Assembly (NCBI RefSeq): GCF_024298825.1
Contig: NZ_CP101153.1
Location: 3,658,001 to 3,722,000, forward strand
Length of the DNA stretch: 64,000 bases
Direction of reading: 5' to 3'
Source: Haloglomus salinum
GTDB taxonomy: Archaea > Halobacteriota > Halobacteria > Halobacteriales > Haloarculaceae
Shown: piece by piece, positions 24,511 to 32,882 of the stretch
How the letters are laid out: each line of letters starts with the position of its first letter
How positions within the stretch are numbered: position 1 is the stretch's first letter
Position numbers and translations under genes: made by a program
The notes under the pieces: model-generated
What the model was told of the DNA's origin: nothing
The model's database searches: none
What the model saw: only the letters and a program-made list of their open reading frames with translations

Positions 24511-25398
24511 CTACGCCTCGTCGACCGGGCGGACGGCCTCGCCGTCCTCCCAGACGTAGAACCCGCGGCCGGACTTCTGTCCGAGGTGGCCGGCGCGGAC
24601 CTTGCGACGCAGCACCTCCGGCGGGCGGAAGCGCTCGCCCAGTTCCTCGCGCAGGTGTTCGAGGATGTCGAGTCGGACGTCCAGCCCGACCACGTCGGAG
24701 AGCTTCAGCGGTCCCATCGGATGGCGGTACCCCAGCTCCATCGCGGCGTCGATATCGGCGGTCTTCGCGGTGCCCGTCTCCAGCATCCGCATCGCCTCGG
24801 CGCCGAGCGTGACGCCGAGCCGCGAGGATGCGAACCCTGGCGCGTCACGGACGACGACGGCCTCCTTCTCCAGCGACTCGACGAAGTCGATGGCGTGCTG
24901 ACGGGCGTCGTCGCCCGTCTGCTCGGCGGTCACCACCTCGACCAGCCCCATCACGTACGCGGGGTTGAAGAAGTGGAGCCCACAGAACCGCGACGGGTCC
25001 TCGAGCGACGCGGCGAGTTCGGTCACCGGAAGCGAGGAGGTGTTGGAGGTGACGAGTGCGTCGTCGTCGACGACGGCCACGGCTTCATCGAGCACGCTGG
25101 TCTTCAGGTCGAGTTGCTCGGGAACGGCCTCGATGACGACGGTCGCGTCCGCGCAGGCGTCGATGTCCTCCGTCGTCCGCACGCGCTGGCGCGCGGCCTC
25201 GGCCGCGGCGGCGTCGAGTTTGCCACGGTCGGCGGCGCCGGAGATGCTCTCGTCGACCGCGTCGGCGGCCTCCTCGAGAACCGACTCGTCCACGTCCCGA
25301 AGCGTCACCTCGTGTCCCACGACGGCGGCGGCGTGGGCGATGCCCCGCCCCATCGTTCCGGCACCGAGGATGGCCACGTGTTCTGTCGTATCTGCCAT
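24511..25398 (-). CDS. 3-hydroxyacyl-CoA dehydrogenase (HbdA/PaaH type)
   Basis: A 295-residue NAD-dependent dehydrogenase that oxidises L-3-hydroxyacyl-CoA in beta-oxidation, or runs in reverse for polyester or fatty acid synthesis. The Rossmann loop VAILGAGTMGRGIAHAAAVV starts at residue 8. TSNTSSLPVTELAASL and the catalytic histidine in GLHFFNPAYVMGLVEVV follow, then the C-terminal dimer domain with YRHPMGPLKLSDVVGLD. The ATG at 25398 is supported by a TATA-like CCCTTAACGG 28 bp upstream. A second fatty-acid gene (enoyl-CoA hydratase) lies at 32068 and a thioesterase is divergent, hinting at acyl-CoA metabolism. Confidence 0.93.
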   Translation of the reverse strand: MADTTEHVAILGAGTMGRGIAHAAAVVGHEVTLRDVDESVLEEAADAVDESISGAADRGKLDAAAAEAARQRVRTTEDIDACADATVVIEAVPEQLDLKTSVLDEAVAVVDDDALVTSNTSSLPVTELAASLEDPSRFCGLHFFNPAYVMGLVEVVTAEQTGDDARQHAIDFVESLEKEAVVVRDAPGFASSRLGVTLGAEAMRMLETGTAKTADIDAAMELGYRHPMGPLKLSDVVGLDVRLDILEHLREELGERFRPPEVLRRKVRAGHLGQKSGRGFYVWEDGEAVRPVDEA

Positions 25399-25420
25399 GT
25401 CCACGAACGCGAGCGGGACC

Positions 25421-25430
25421 CCGTTAAGGG
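25421..25430 (-). promoter_or_regulatory. TATA-like promoter of 3-hydroxyacyl-CoA dehydrogenase
   Basis: The reverse strand reads CCCTTAACGG, centred about 28 bp before the ATG at 25398. Confidence 0.5.
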
Positions 25431-25520
25431 TTCGGCGCTGGAGTCGCACCCGGGCGACTCGACGGCGGATTCGACCGCAACCTTCATAACTCGCCGATTC
25501 GACTCCTCAAGCGGCGATAA

Positions 25521-25550
25521 TTAAAAAATAACTTCGTTATATTTATTATT
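25521..25550 (+). promoter_or_regulatory. AT-rich promoter/operator before acyl-CoA thioesterase gene
   Basis: This is the most AT-rich 30 bp in the neighbourhood. It contains the inverted repeat ATAAC-TTC-GTTAT at 25528-25540, immediately followed by a TATA-like TTATATTTATT. The gene begins at 25598, so the transcript would have a leader of about 30 bases. Confidence 0.5.
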
Positions 25551-25597
25551 CTGCACCTATTCGACTAATTCCTGACTCTGGTCTCCGGATACCCACG

Positions 25598-26857
25598 ATG
25601 AAACGAAACTCCGACGACAGCGACTGGAATCGTGCTTCCAGTACCCTCTCCATCGAAGTCCCGTCCCGCTCACCGAACGACGAGGCAGTCGATCTCCGTG
25701 TCACCGGCGCGGCACCCGGCTCGACCGTCGAGTTCCGTGCCACGCTCGTCGACGACGAGGGCAGGGAGTGGATATCGCGGGCGGCGTACACGGCCGACGG
25801 GGAGGGCATCGTCGACTGCCGCGACCGTGCCCCCGAGCGAGGGACGTACGAGGGCGTCGAACCGATGGGGTGGCTGTGGTCGATGCGGACCGACGCCGAT
25901 GCCCGGTTCGTGAGCCTCGGCGACCGTGCCGAGGTGCCGGTCGCCCTGCAGGCCAGTACCGACGCTGCGGCGAGCGAGCGGGAGGTGACACGGATGCTGT
26001 ACGACCCGGCCATCGAGACACGAGCCGTCGACCACGAGGGCCTCGTCGGCGACCTGTTCCTCCCGCCGGACGGCGGGCCGCATCCGGTCGTCCTCGACCT
26101 GCACGGGTCGGCCGGCCGGACCTCCCACCGGCTCGCGCGGACGCTCGCGACCCACGGGTTCGCCGTGTGCTCGCTCCAGTACTTCGGCGAGCCCGACCCG
26201 ATTCCGGACGAACTCGCTCGCGTGCCGCTCTCGTACTTCGACGAGGCGGCAGCCTGGCTCCGCGACCAGCCCGACCTCCGGGGAGGGCGGCTGGGCGTCG
26301 TCGGAACATCCCGCGGGGCCGAACTCGCGCTCCTGCTCGGCGCGAGGGCCGACTGGGTGGGCGCCGTCGTCTCCTACGCCGGGAGCGGTGTCGTCTGGGA
26401 TACGCCCGACGGCACGCCGGCCTGGGTGGTCGACGGGGAGCCGATTCCACATCTCTCGGGGGAGGGACCGCCGGAGCGGACGGACGACGGTCGGGTCCGC
26501 ACGCGGCCGGTTCTGGAGCGGGGCTTCGAGAACGCCTCGGAGGCCGCCCGCCGCGCCGCGACCATCCCGGTCGAGCGGATCGAGGGGCCCGTCCTCCTGC
26601 TCTCTGGCGATGCGGACCCGGTGTGGCCGGCCCGACGGCTCTCGGCCGTCACGGCCGAGCGGCTGTCGCGACACGACTTCCCCCATCCGTTCGAGCACCT
26701 GACCTACGACGGCTGTGGCCACCTTATCGGCGTGCCGCACGTTCCGTTCGGGGGTGTCGAAGCGGGCGATGTGACCGCCCGCGCGACCGCACACGCCGCG
26801 GCGGACTCCTGGCCGGTCGTGCTGGAGTTCCTCGACCGTGGGCTGAACGAGCACTGA
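25598..26857 (+). CDS. acyl-CoA thioesterase / BAAT-family alpha/beta hydrolase
   Basis: A 419-residue protein with two domains. Residues about 15-125 form the beta-sandwich of acyl-CoA thioester hydrolase/BAAT N-terminal domains (VDLRVTGAAPGSTVEFRATL, then TYEGVEPMGWLWSM). Residues 145-415 form an alpha/beta hydrolase with HPVVLDLHGSAGR, the nucleophile elbow VVGTSRGAELALLLG (serine, so hydrolase rather than amino-acid transferase), LLLSGDADPVWPA, and a terminal His in YDGCGHLIGVP. It would release free acids from acyl-CoA in the cytoplasm. It is divergent from the 3-hydroxyacyl-CoA dehydrogenase. Confidence 0.88.
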   Translation: MKRNSDDSDWNRASSTLSIEVPSRSPNDEAVDLRVTGAAPGSTVEFRATLVDDEGREWISRAAYTADGEGIVDCRDRAPERGTYEGVEPMGWLWSMRTDADARFVSLGDRAEVPVALQASTDAAASEREVTRMLYDPAIETRAVDHEGLVGDLFLPPDGGPHPVVLDLHGSAGRTSHRLARTLATHGFAVCSLQYFGEPDPIPDELARVPLSYFDEAAAWLRDQPDLRGGRLGVVGTSRGAELALLLGARADWVGAVVSYAGSGVVWDTPDGTPAWVVDGEPIPHLSGEGPPERTDDGRVRTRPVLERGFENASEAARRAATIPVERIEGPVLLLSGDADPVWPARRLSAVTAERLSRHDFPHPFEHLTYDGCGHLIGVPHVPFGGVEAGDVTARATAHAAADSWPVVLEFLDRGLNEH

Positions 26858-26899
26858 CGGCGGGAACCCTTTTGTCGAATCCCGGCGAACACCCGCCCG

Positions 26900-28177
26900 A
26901 TGGAGTTAGAAGACCATGCCGAGGAACTCGCCTCCGACCTCGGCGTCGACAAAGAGGAGGTCTTAGAGGACCTGGAACGGCTGGTACAGTACAGCGTGCC
27001 GGTGGACGAGGCGAAGGGTTCGCTCCGCCGGAAGTACGGCGGTGGCGACGGTGGCGGCGGTTCCGAGCCGACCAAGGCCGACATCGCCGACATCGAACCC
27101 GACTCCGGCAACGTCACCGTCACGGCCCGCGTCCTCACCGTCGGCAAGCGGTCCATCCGCTACAACGGCGAGGACCAGGTCATCCACGAGGGCGAACTGG
27201 CCGACGAGACGGGCGTCATCGATTTCACCGCGTGGAACGACTTCGGCCTCTCGGAAGGCGACACCATCACCGCGGGCAATGCCGGCGTGCGCGAGTGGGA
27301 GGGCGAGGCCGAGTTGAACCTCGGCGACTCGACGACCCTCGCGTTCGAGGACGAGTCGCTCGACGTGCCGTACGAGGTCGGCGGCGACCGCAACCTCGCC
27401 GACCTCGAACCCGGCGACCGCGGGCGGAACCTGGAGGTCCGCGTGATGGAGGTCGAGTCGAAGGTCATCGACGGCCGCGACGGCGAGACCGAGATCCTGA
27501 GCGGTGTCCTCGCCGACGAGTCGACCCGGCTCCCGTTCACCGACTGGGACCCGCATCCCGAACTCGTCGAGGGCGCGTCCGTCCGAATCGAGGATGTCTA
27601 CGTCCGGGAGTTCCGGGGCGTCCCCTCGGTGAACGTCTCCGCGTTCTCGCTGGTCGCAGCCATCGACCGCGAGGTCGCGGCCAACGACGAGGCCCAGCAG
27701 CTCCCCATCGGCGAGGCCGTCGACGGCGGTGGCGCGTACGACGTGGAGCTCGTCGGTAACGTCATCGAGGTCCGGGACGGCTCGGGGCTCATCCAGCGCT
27801 GTCCGGAGTGTGGCCGTGTGGTCCAGAACGGCCAGTGCCGCTCGCACGGACAGGTCGACGCGGAGGACGACCTCCGCGTGAAGGCCATCCTCGACGACGG
27901 GACCGGCACCGCGACGGCGGTTCTCGACCGCGAGATGACCGAGGCCATCTACGGCGGGACGCTCGAGGACGCCCTCGACGCCGCTCGCGACGCGATGGAC
28001 CGCGAGGTCGTGGCCGAGGACATCGCCGCCGACCTCGTCGGCAAGGAGTTCCGCGTCCGCGGGACGCTCTCGGTCGACGAGTACGGCGCCAATCTCGACG
28101 CCACCGAGTTCGCGTCCGTCGACGACGACCCGGCCGCGCGTGCGACCGCCCTCCTCGAATCGCGGGGTGACGCATGA
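26900..28177 (+). CDS. rpa1: replication protein A, three OB folds plus zinc finger
   Basis: A 425-residue single-stranded DNA-binding protein of the haloarchaeal RPA1 type. After a short helical N-terminus and a Gly-rich hinge (about 48-56), OB folds lie near 70-150 (VTVTARVLTVGKRSIRYNG), 177-255 (LEVRVMEVESKVIDGRDGE) and 280-420. The third contains a zinc finger with Cys301, Cys304, Cys313 and His316 (RCPECGRVVQNGQCRSHG). It protects ssDNA in replication and repair. Its stop overlaps the next ATG (ATGA), forming the known haloarchaeal rpa, rpa-associated protein, phosphoesterase operon. Confidence 0.93.
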   Translation: MELEDHAEELASDLGVDKEEVLEDLERLVQYSVPVDEAKGSLRRKYGGGDGGGGSEPTKADIADIEPDSGNVTVTARVLTVGKRSIRYNGEDQVIHEGELADETGVIDFTAWNDFGLSEGDTITAGNAGVREWEGEAELNLGDSTTLAFEDESLDVPYEVGGDRNLADLEPGDRGRNLEVRVMEVESKVIDGRDGETEILSGVLADESTRLPFTDWDPHPELVEGASVRIEDVYVREFRGVPSVNVSAFSLVAAIDREVAANDEAQQLPIGEAVDGGGAYDVELVGNVIEVRDGSGLIQRCPECGRVVQNGQCRSHGQVDAEDDLRVKAILDDGTGTATAVLDREMTEAIYGGTLEDALDAARDAMDREVVAEDIAADLVGKEFRVRGTLSVDEYGANLDATEFASVDDDPAARATALLESRGDA

Positions 28178-29814
28178 GCGCGAACGGCGACGAGAACGGC
28201 GACGGCAGCGACGACGGCGACAGCGGCCCGGGGACCCGGGAGGTGGCCTACCGGCTGTTCGCCGCCGAGTTCGAGGACTGCGACTTCCAGTTCTCCGAGA
28301 GCGACGAGGAGCGCGCCCCCAACTTCGTCATCACGCCGACCGGCGGGCGCGTCAACCGGATGTTCCTCGTCGGCGTCCTCACCGAGCTCGAGCAGGTGAA
28401 CCAGTCCATGCTCCGGGCACGCATCGTCGACCCGACGGGCGCGTTCGTGGTCTACGCCGGACAGTACCAGCCCGAGGCGCTCTCGTTCCTGGAGCGGACC
28501 GACCCGCCGGCGTTCCTCGCGGTGACGGGGAAGGCCCGGACCTACCAGCCCGAGGATACGGATGTCGTCTACTCATCCGTGCGCCCGGAGAGCATCAGCG
28601 AGGTCGACGCCGCGACCCGGGACCGCTGGGTGGTCTCGACCGCCGAGCAGACGCTGGACCGTATCGGCGTGATGGCCGCGGCCATCGAGTCCGGGCACTC
28701 CGGCGACGTGCTCCGGCAGCAACTCGAGGACGCAGGCGTCGACGCCGCACTCGCGCAGGGCGTCTCCCTCGCCCGGGAGCACTACGGCACGACGCCGGCC
28801 TATCTCGATGCACTCCGGGACCTCTCGCTGGACGCGACGCGCGTCGTCGCGAACGAGCGCGACGAGGCCGGGTCGCTCGATATCGCTCCCGACGAGGGCG
28901 GCGAGGCCGACCTCGCGATGCTGCAGCCGCCGGACGCACCATCCATCTCGGGAGGGGCAGCCGACACCTCGACCGGAGCGAGCCCGACAGAGGGGGCTGA
29001 CGACGCGACGGTTACGACCGCATCGGAGTCGCCGAGCAAGGGCGAGGCGGCGGCTGCCTCCGGCGGTGACGCGACGGCGACCGGCACGCCGGAGTCGCCC
29101 GACACGGCCGAGGCGTCGGAGCCATCGGATACCACGGCGGCCGAGACCACGGCGGAACCTGCCTCGGCGGAGGCCACCGCTACCGAGGCGACTGCTACCG
29201 ACTCCCGGGGGACCGACTCACCCGAGACGACCGGGACCGACGAGGGAACGTCTACGACGGCCGAGACCACGGAACCGGGCGAGACGATGGACTCGACCGA
29301 GACCGCGGAACCGGCGGCTACTCCCGAGCCGGACACGGGCGAGGCGGACGACGACATCGGCGAGTTCGAACCTGGTGAGTTCGACGCCGAGGAGCCCGAG
29401 GAGGACCCGCTCGGTGACGAGGTCCGCGAGCAGGTCGAGGAGGAGTACGGGACGGAGTTCTCCACCGGGACCGAAGTCGAATCCGAGCCGGACCTGGAGC
29501 CCGAAGCCGAACCGGAGTCGACCCCCGAACCCGAAGCCGAGGCAGAGCCGGAGGCCGAACCGGAACCGGAATCCGAATCCACCGACACCGACGCCGGTGA
29601 CGCGGAGCCAGCCGAGGATGTCGACCTCTCCGAGGCCGTGATGGACGCGATGCAGGCCCTCGACGACGGCGACGGCGCGCCGACCGACGCGGTGATAGAG
29701 CGTGTCGTCGACCGGACCGGCGCGTCCCCCGACGAGGTCGACGACGCCGTACAGGACGCGCTGATGGGCGGGCAGTGTTACGAACCCGAGGACGGCCTGC
29801 TGAAGCCCATCTGA
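28174..29814 (+). CDS. RPA-associated protein with long acidic linker
   Basis: This is the COG3390-type partner of archaeal RPA. The 546-residue protein has an N-terminal OB fold at about 25-125 (REVAYRLFAAEFEDCDFQFS, NRMFLVGVLTELEQVNQSML, ARIVDPTGAFVVYAGQYQPE). A helical part reaches about 230. Some 250 residues of low-complexity Thr/Glu/Ala/Pro repeat follow (many TAE, TAT and PEPE units). A C-terminal winged-helix-like domain spans about 485-546 (VMDAMQALDDGDGAPTDAVI). RPA-associated proteins bind the cognate RPA. The linker is much longer than I would expect for the family. The gene overlaps rpa by 4 bases. Confidence 0.88.
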   Translation: MSANGDENGDGSDDGDSGPGTREVAYRLFAAEFEDCDFQFSESDEERAPNFVITPTGGRVNRMFLVGVLTELEQVNQSMLRARIVDPTGAFVVYAGQYQPEALSFLERTDPPAFLAVTGKARTYQPEDTDVVYSSVRPESISEVDAATRDRWVVSTAEQTLDRIGVMAAAIESGHSGDVLRQQLEDAGVDAALAQGVSLAREHYGTTPAYLDALRDLSLDATRVVANERDEAGSLDIAPDEGGEADLAMLQPPDAPSISGGAADTSTGASPTEGADDATVTTASESPSKGEAAAASGGDATATGTPESPDTAEASEPSDTTAAETTAEPASAEATATEATATDSRGTDSPETTGTDEGTSTTAETTEPGETMDSTETAEPAATPEPDTGEADDDIGEFEPGEFDAEEPEEDPLGDEVREQVEEEYGTEFSTGTEVESEPDLEPEAEPESTPEPEAEAEPEAEPEPESESTDTDAGDAEPAEDVDLSEAVMDAMQALDDGDGAPTDAVIERVVDRTGASPDEVDDAVQDALMGGQCYEPEDGLLKPI

Positions 29815-29817
29815 GCG

Positions 29818-30624
29818 GTGGCCCCCGAGACTCCACGCGTCGAACCGCTTCCCGGCGAACCGGCGGCCGTCGCCGAGACGGATGAGGGACGTGTACTCGT
29901 GCTGGCGGACTACCACGCCGGGCTGGAGGTGGCGCTCCGCCACGACGGCGTGGAACTCGGCAACCGTGCCGACGAGCGCCGCGAGTCCGCTCTCCGGCTG
30001 CTGGCCGAGAGCGGCGCCGACCGCGTCGTCCTGCTCGGCGACGTGGGCAACGCCATCGGCGACCCGAACGAGACCGAACAGCGCGAGCTGGACGAACTGT
30101 TCGCCGCGCTGACCGAGCGCGTCCCCGTCACCGTGACGCCGGGGAACCACGACGGCGGCCTCGCGGAGGTGGTGGCCGACCTCGGCTACGCCCCGGGCGA
30201 CGCGCCGGACGGGCACGCCGTGACGGTCACCGACGCCGCGGGCACCCGCGTCGGTGGGGTCGGGTTCGCGCACGGGCACACGTGGCCCGGGCGCGGGGTC
30301 GTCGAGGCGCCCGTGGTCTGTACCGCTCACGAGCACCCGGTCGTCCGGCTGGAGGACGAGGTCGGCGGCCGACGGGTCGAGCGCGCGTGGCTCAGGGGTC
30401 GACTCGCACCCGACCCCTTCGTGGCTCACGCCGCGGACGCCGGTGATGAGTCACCCGAGGTGGTCGGTGACCTCGTCGTGTGCCCGGCGTTCAACGACCT
30501 CACCGGCGGAACCTGGGTGAACGAGGGCCAGGACTTCCTCTCCCCGTTCCTGCCCGAGGGCCTCGTCGATGGGGAGGCGTACCTGCTGGACGGGACGCGA
30601 CTCGGGGAGTACCAGTCCGTCTGA
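29818..30624 (+). CDS. metallophosphoesterase of the RPA operon (RPE)
   Basis: A 268-residue calcineurin-like phosphoesterase. Metal-binding motifs appear in order: VLVLADYHAGLEV (D-x-H), VVLLGDVGNAI (GD), VTVTPGNHDGG (GNHD), GFAHGHTWPG and CTAHEHPV (final histidines). It begins with GTG three bases after the preceding stop, so it is the third gene of the RPA operon. A genetic link of this phosphoesterase to RPA is known in haloarchaea, but its substrate is not; a nuclease or phosphatase role in DNA repair is an inference. Confidence 0.9.
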   Translation: MAPETPRVEPLPGEPAAVAETDEGRVLVLADYHAGLEVALRHDGVELGNRADERRESALRLLAESGADRVVLLGDVGNAIGDPNETEQRELDELFAALTERVPVTVTPGNHDGGLAEVVADLGYAPGDAPDGHAVTVTDAAGTRVGGVGFAHGHTWPGRGVVEAPVVCTAHEHPVVRLEDEVGGRRVERAWLRGRLAPDPFVAHAADAGDESPEVVGDLVVCPAFNDLTGGTWVNEGQDFLSPFLPEGLVDGEAYLLDGTRLGEYQSV

Positions 30625-30740
30625 CTGTGGTGCAGTTCAGCCAACAAATCGGGCCGATAACTGGGTCTGATGGCCGATACAGATAGAGATGATTCACCTG
30701 GAGCGTAATCGATTGCAGTAGCCGAACACGGCCGCCCCGG

Positions 30741-30749
30741 AGAGTTAAC
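30741..30749 (+). promoter_or_regulatory. TATA-like promoter of small MscS gene
   Basis: AGAGTTAAC is centred about 29 bp before the GTG at 30774, which supports a leaderless GTG start. Confidence 0.45.
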
Positions 30750-30773
30750 CCGGCGGGCTTCGTCCAGGGGGAC

Positions 30774-31325
30774 GTGCTCGGGCAGATACCCGTCCAGGCC
30801 TCGATAGTTCGTAGCGCACTCGACGAGTTCGTCGCCGGGCTGGCCGCCGCCCTGCCGGACCTGCTGACTGGGCTGCTCTTCCTGGTACTCGCCGCGGTGG
30901 TCATCAAGCTCGTCATGACCGTCGTCAGGCTCGTTCTTCGGCGGAGCGTGCCGCAGTCACAGGCAGTCTACCGGCAGTTCGTCTCGACCATCGTGTTCGT
31001 CTTCCTCTGTTTCGGGGCGGGGCTCAGTTTCCTCTCTATCGTCGGGCTCACCGCCATCGCCGCCTCGCTCGGGACGGCCACCGGCTTCCTCGCACTGGGC
31101 GTCTCGTACGCGCTGTCTGGGATGCTGGCCGACGCCGTCGCCGGGGTCTACCTGCTCCGCGACCCGGATTTCATGCCCGGTGACCGGATAGATGTCGGCG
31201 GCACCGTCGGCGAGGTGAAGAGTATCGAACTCCGGAAGACCCGCTTCCGGGTCGAGGGGGACACGATGGTCCGCGGGAACGCCGAGATCGAGAAGAAGTG
31301 GACGAAGCTGGACGACAACGACTAG
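30774..31325 (+). CDS. small mechanosensitive channel-like protein
   Basis: A 183-residue protein with an N-terminal helix (ALPDLLTGLLFLVLAAVVIK), two further helices, and a pore-helix-like segment GTATGFLALGVSYALSGMLA. An MscS beta-domain core follows (LRDPDFMPGDRIDVGGTVGE, VKSIELRKTRFRVEGDTMV). It stops after the beta domain and so lacks the large C-terminal cage of MscS; it is less than half the length of the MscS at 10977. It may form a channel without vestibule. The GTG start is fixed by a TATA-like element. Confidence 0.78.
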   Translation: MLGQIPVQASIVRSALDEFVAGLAAALPDLLTGLLFLVLAAVVIKLVMTVVRLVLRRSVPQSQAVYRQFVSTIVFVFLCFGAGLSFLSIVGLTAIAASLGTATGFLALGVSYALSGMLADAVAGVYLLRDPDFMPGDRIDVGGTVGEVKSIELRKTRFRVEGDTMVRGNAEIEKKWTKLDDND

Positions 31326-31982
31326 TCAGGCGATGCCGAACAGCAACAGTTCGGCGCCGAACCCGAGCAGGACGACGCCCGACACCGCCTGGAGGCCCAC
31401 CGCGACCCGCGGACGGGCGGCCAGGACGCCCCGGACGCGGTGGGCCGACAGTGCAACGGCCCCGAGGTAGGTCATCGTGAGGACGGCGTACCACCCCCCG
31501 TGCGCGGCCAGGTCGACCACGTCGGGACCGGCGAACTGCGGCAGGAACGCCAGGAAGAACACCAGGACCTTCGGGTTGAGGACGTTCACCGCGACACCCT
31601 GGAGGTACGCCCCGGGGATACCGTCGCTCGGCCACCGCCGGCTGCTCCCGCTCTCGTCGCGGCTTTTCCGGTCGCCGATGGTGGCACCCGAGCCGTGGGC
31701 GAGCCGGCGGAGTGTCGACCCGCCAAGGAAGAGCAGGTACGCCGCGCCGACGAGCCGCAGTCCCCCGTAGGCCGCCGGCGACGCGCGCAACAGCGCGGAC
31801 AGGCCGAGCGTCACGCCGGCCGTGTGGCCGAGGATGCCCGTCGCGACGCCGGCCGCAGCGGCCAGGCCGACGCGCTGGCTGTCACCGAGCCCCCTATCGA
31901 GGACGTAGAACGTGTCCGGGCCCGGAGCGAGGACGAGCGCCCCGGCGGCGAGCAGGAAGGCGACGGGGAGGTCGACCGGCAT
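31326..31982 (-). CDS. LysE/RhtB-family amino acid exporter
   Basis: A 218-residue membrane protein with six hydrophobic segments. The family signature is near the N-terminus, ALVLAPGPDTFYVLDRGLGD, and the middle motif is GVAVNVLNPKVLVFFLAFLP. LysE/RhtB proteins export amino acids such as lysine, threonine or homoserine by proton exchange; which one is carried here cannot be told. The ATG at 31982 places the first helix directly at the start. It ends four bases from the small MscS gene (convergent). Confidence 0.88.
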   Translation of the reverse strand: MPVDLPVAFLLAAGALVLAPGPDTFYVLDRGLGDSQRVGLAAAAGVATGILGHTAGVTLGLSALLRASPAAYGGLRLVGAAYLLFLGGSTLRRLAHGSGATIGDRKSRDESGSSRRWPSDGIPGAYLQGVAVNVLNPKVLVFFLAFLPQFAGPDVVDLAAHGGWYAVLTMTYLGAVALSAHRVRGVLAARPRVAVGLQAVSGVVLLGFGAELLLFGIA

Positions 31983-32037
31983 CCGATGGGGGTGCGAGAG
32001 CAACGCGCGAATAGCTGTCGCCTGGCTCGCCCGCAGG

Positions 32038-32046
32038 CATTTATCC
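32038..32046 (+). promoter_or_regulatory. TATA-like promoter of enoyl-CoA hydratase
   Basis: CATTTATCC is centred 26 bp before the ATG at 32068, consistent with a leaderless mRNA. Confidence 0.5.
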
Positions 32047-32067
32047 GAGCCGGGAGTGGCCCTGCTC

Positions 32068-32859
32068 ATGACGTCCGAACACGTCGACGTGACCCACGCC
32101 GCCGACGGTGCTGTCGGCCGCATCACCTTCGACCGACCGGAGCGGAACAACTCGATGGACCAGCAGGCGGCCGACGAACTCCAGCGGGCCGCCATCGACC
32201 TCGTCGAGGACGATGCGGTCCGGTGTATCGTTCTGACGGGGACGGGCGGCGCGTTCAACACGGGGGCCGACCTCACCGCGCTCTCCGGCGACGGGAGCGA
32301 CGGGGCCACGGTCCGGCGCATCGCTGGCGCGCTGCACGGGATGGTGAGCCAGCTCGCTCGCGCCCCCAAGCCCGTTGTCTGTGGCGTCAACGGCGTCGCG
32401 GCTGGCGGCGGTGTCGGCCCGGCCATCTGCGGGGACGTGGTGCTTGCCGCCGAGTCGGCCCGATTCGAGTTCGCCTACCCCCGAATCGGGCTCTCGGCCG
32501 ACGGCGGCTCGTCGTACTTCCTGCCACGCCTGGTCGGGCTCCGCGAGGCACAGCGCATCGCCTTCCGCGACGAACCGGTCGGCGCCGGGGAGGCCGCCGA
32601 CATCGGTCTCGCAACCGAGGCGGTCCCCGACGACGAGTTCGAGGAGCGGCTCGCAGCGGAGGCCGCACGGCTCGCCGAGGGTCCGACGCTGGCCCACGCC
32701 GCGACGAAGGGCCTCCTGCGCTCGTCGCTGGACCGCTCGCTGGACGAGCAGCTCGCGACGGAGGCCGAGACCATCGCCGGACTCACCGCCACCGAGGATT
32801 TCTCGCGGGGACTGGACGCCTTCCTCGGCGAGGGCGGGGCCGACTTCCAGGGCGAGTAG
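32068..32859 (+). CDS. enoyl-CoA hydratase/isomerase family protein
   Basis: A 263-residue crotonase-fold enzyme that hydrates 2-enoyl-CoA, or isomerises it, in fatty acid or branched-chain catabolism. Visible are VGRITFDRPERNNSMDQQAA, the oxyanion-hole segments LTGTGGAFNTGADLTAL and VNGVAAGGGVGPAICGDVVL, and FAYPRIGLSADGGSSYFLPR. The second acidic residue of the hydratase pair appears as Asp in LSADGG, where Glu is usual, so isomerase or dehalogenase-like activity is possible. The start is supported by a TATA element 26 bp upstream. It is convergent with the MFS gene. Confidence 0.9.
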   Translation: MTSEHVDVTHAADGAVGRITFDRPERNNSMDQQAADELQRAAIDLVEDDAVRCIVLTGTGGAFNTGADLTALSGDGSDGATVRRIAGALHGMVSQLARAPKPVVCGVNGVAAGGGVGPAICGDVVLAAESARFEFAYPRIGLSADGGSSYFLPRLVGLREAQRIAFRDEPVGAGEAADIGLATEAVPDDEFEERLAAEAARLAEGPTLAHAATKGLLRSSLDRSLDEQLATEAETIAGLTATEDFSRGLDAFLGEGGADFQGE

Positions 32860-32882
32860 AGCCAGACTCGACGGCGGCCCCC

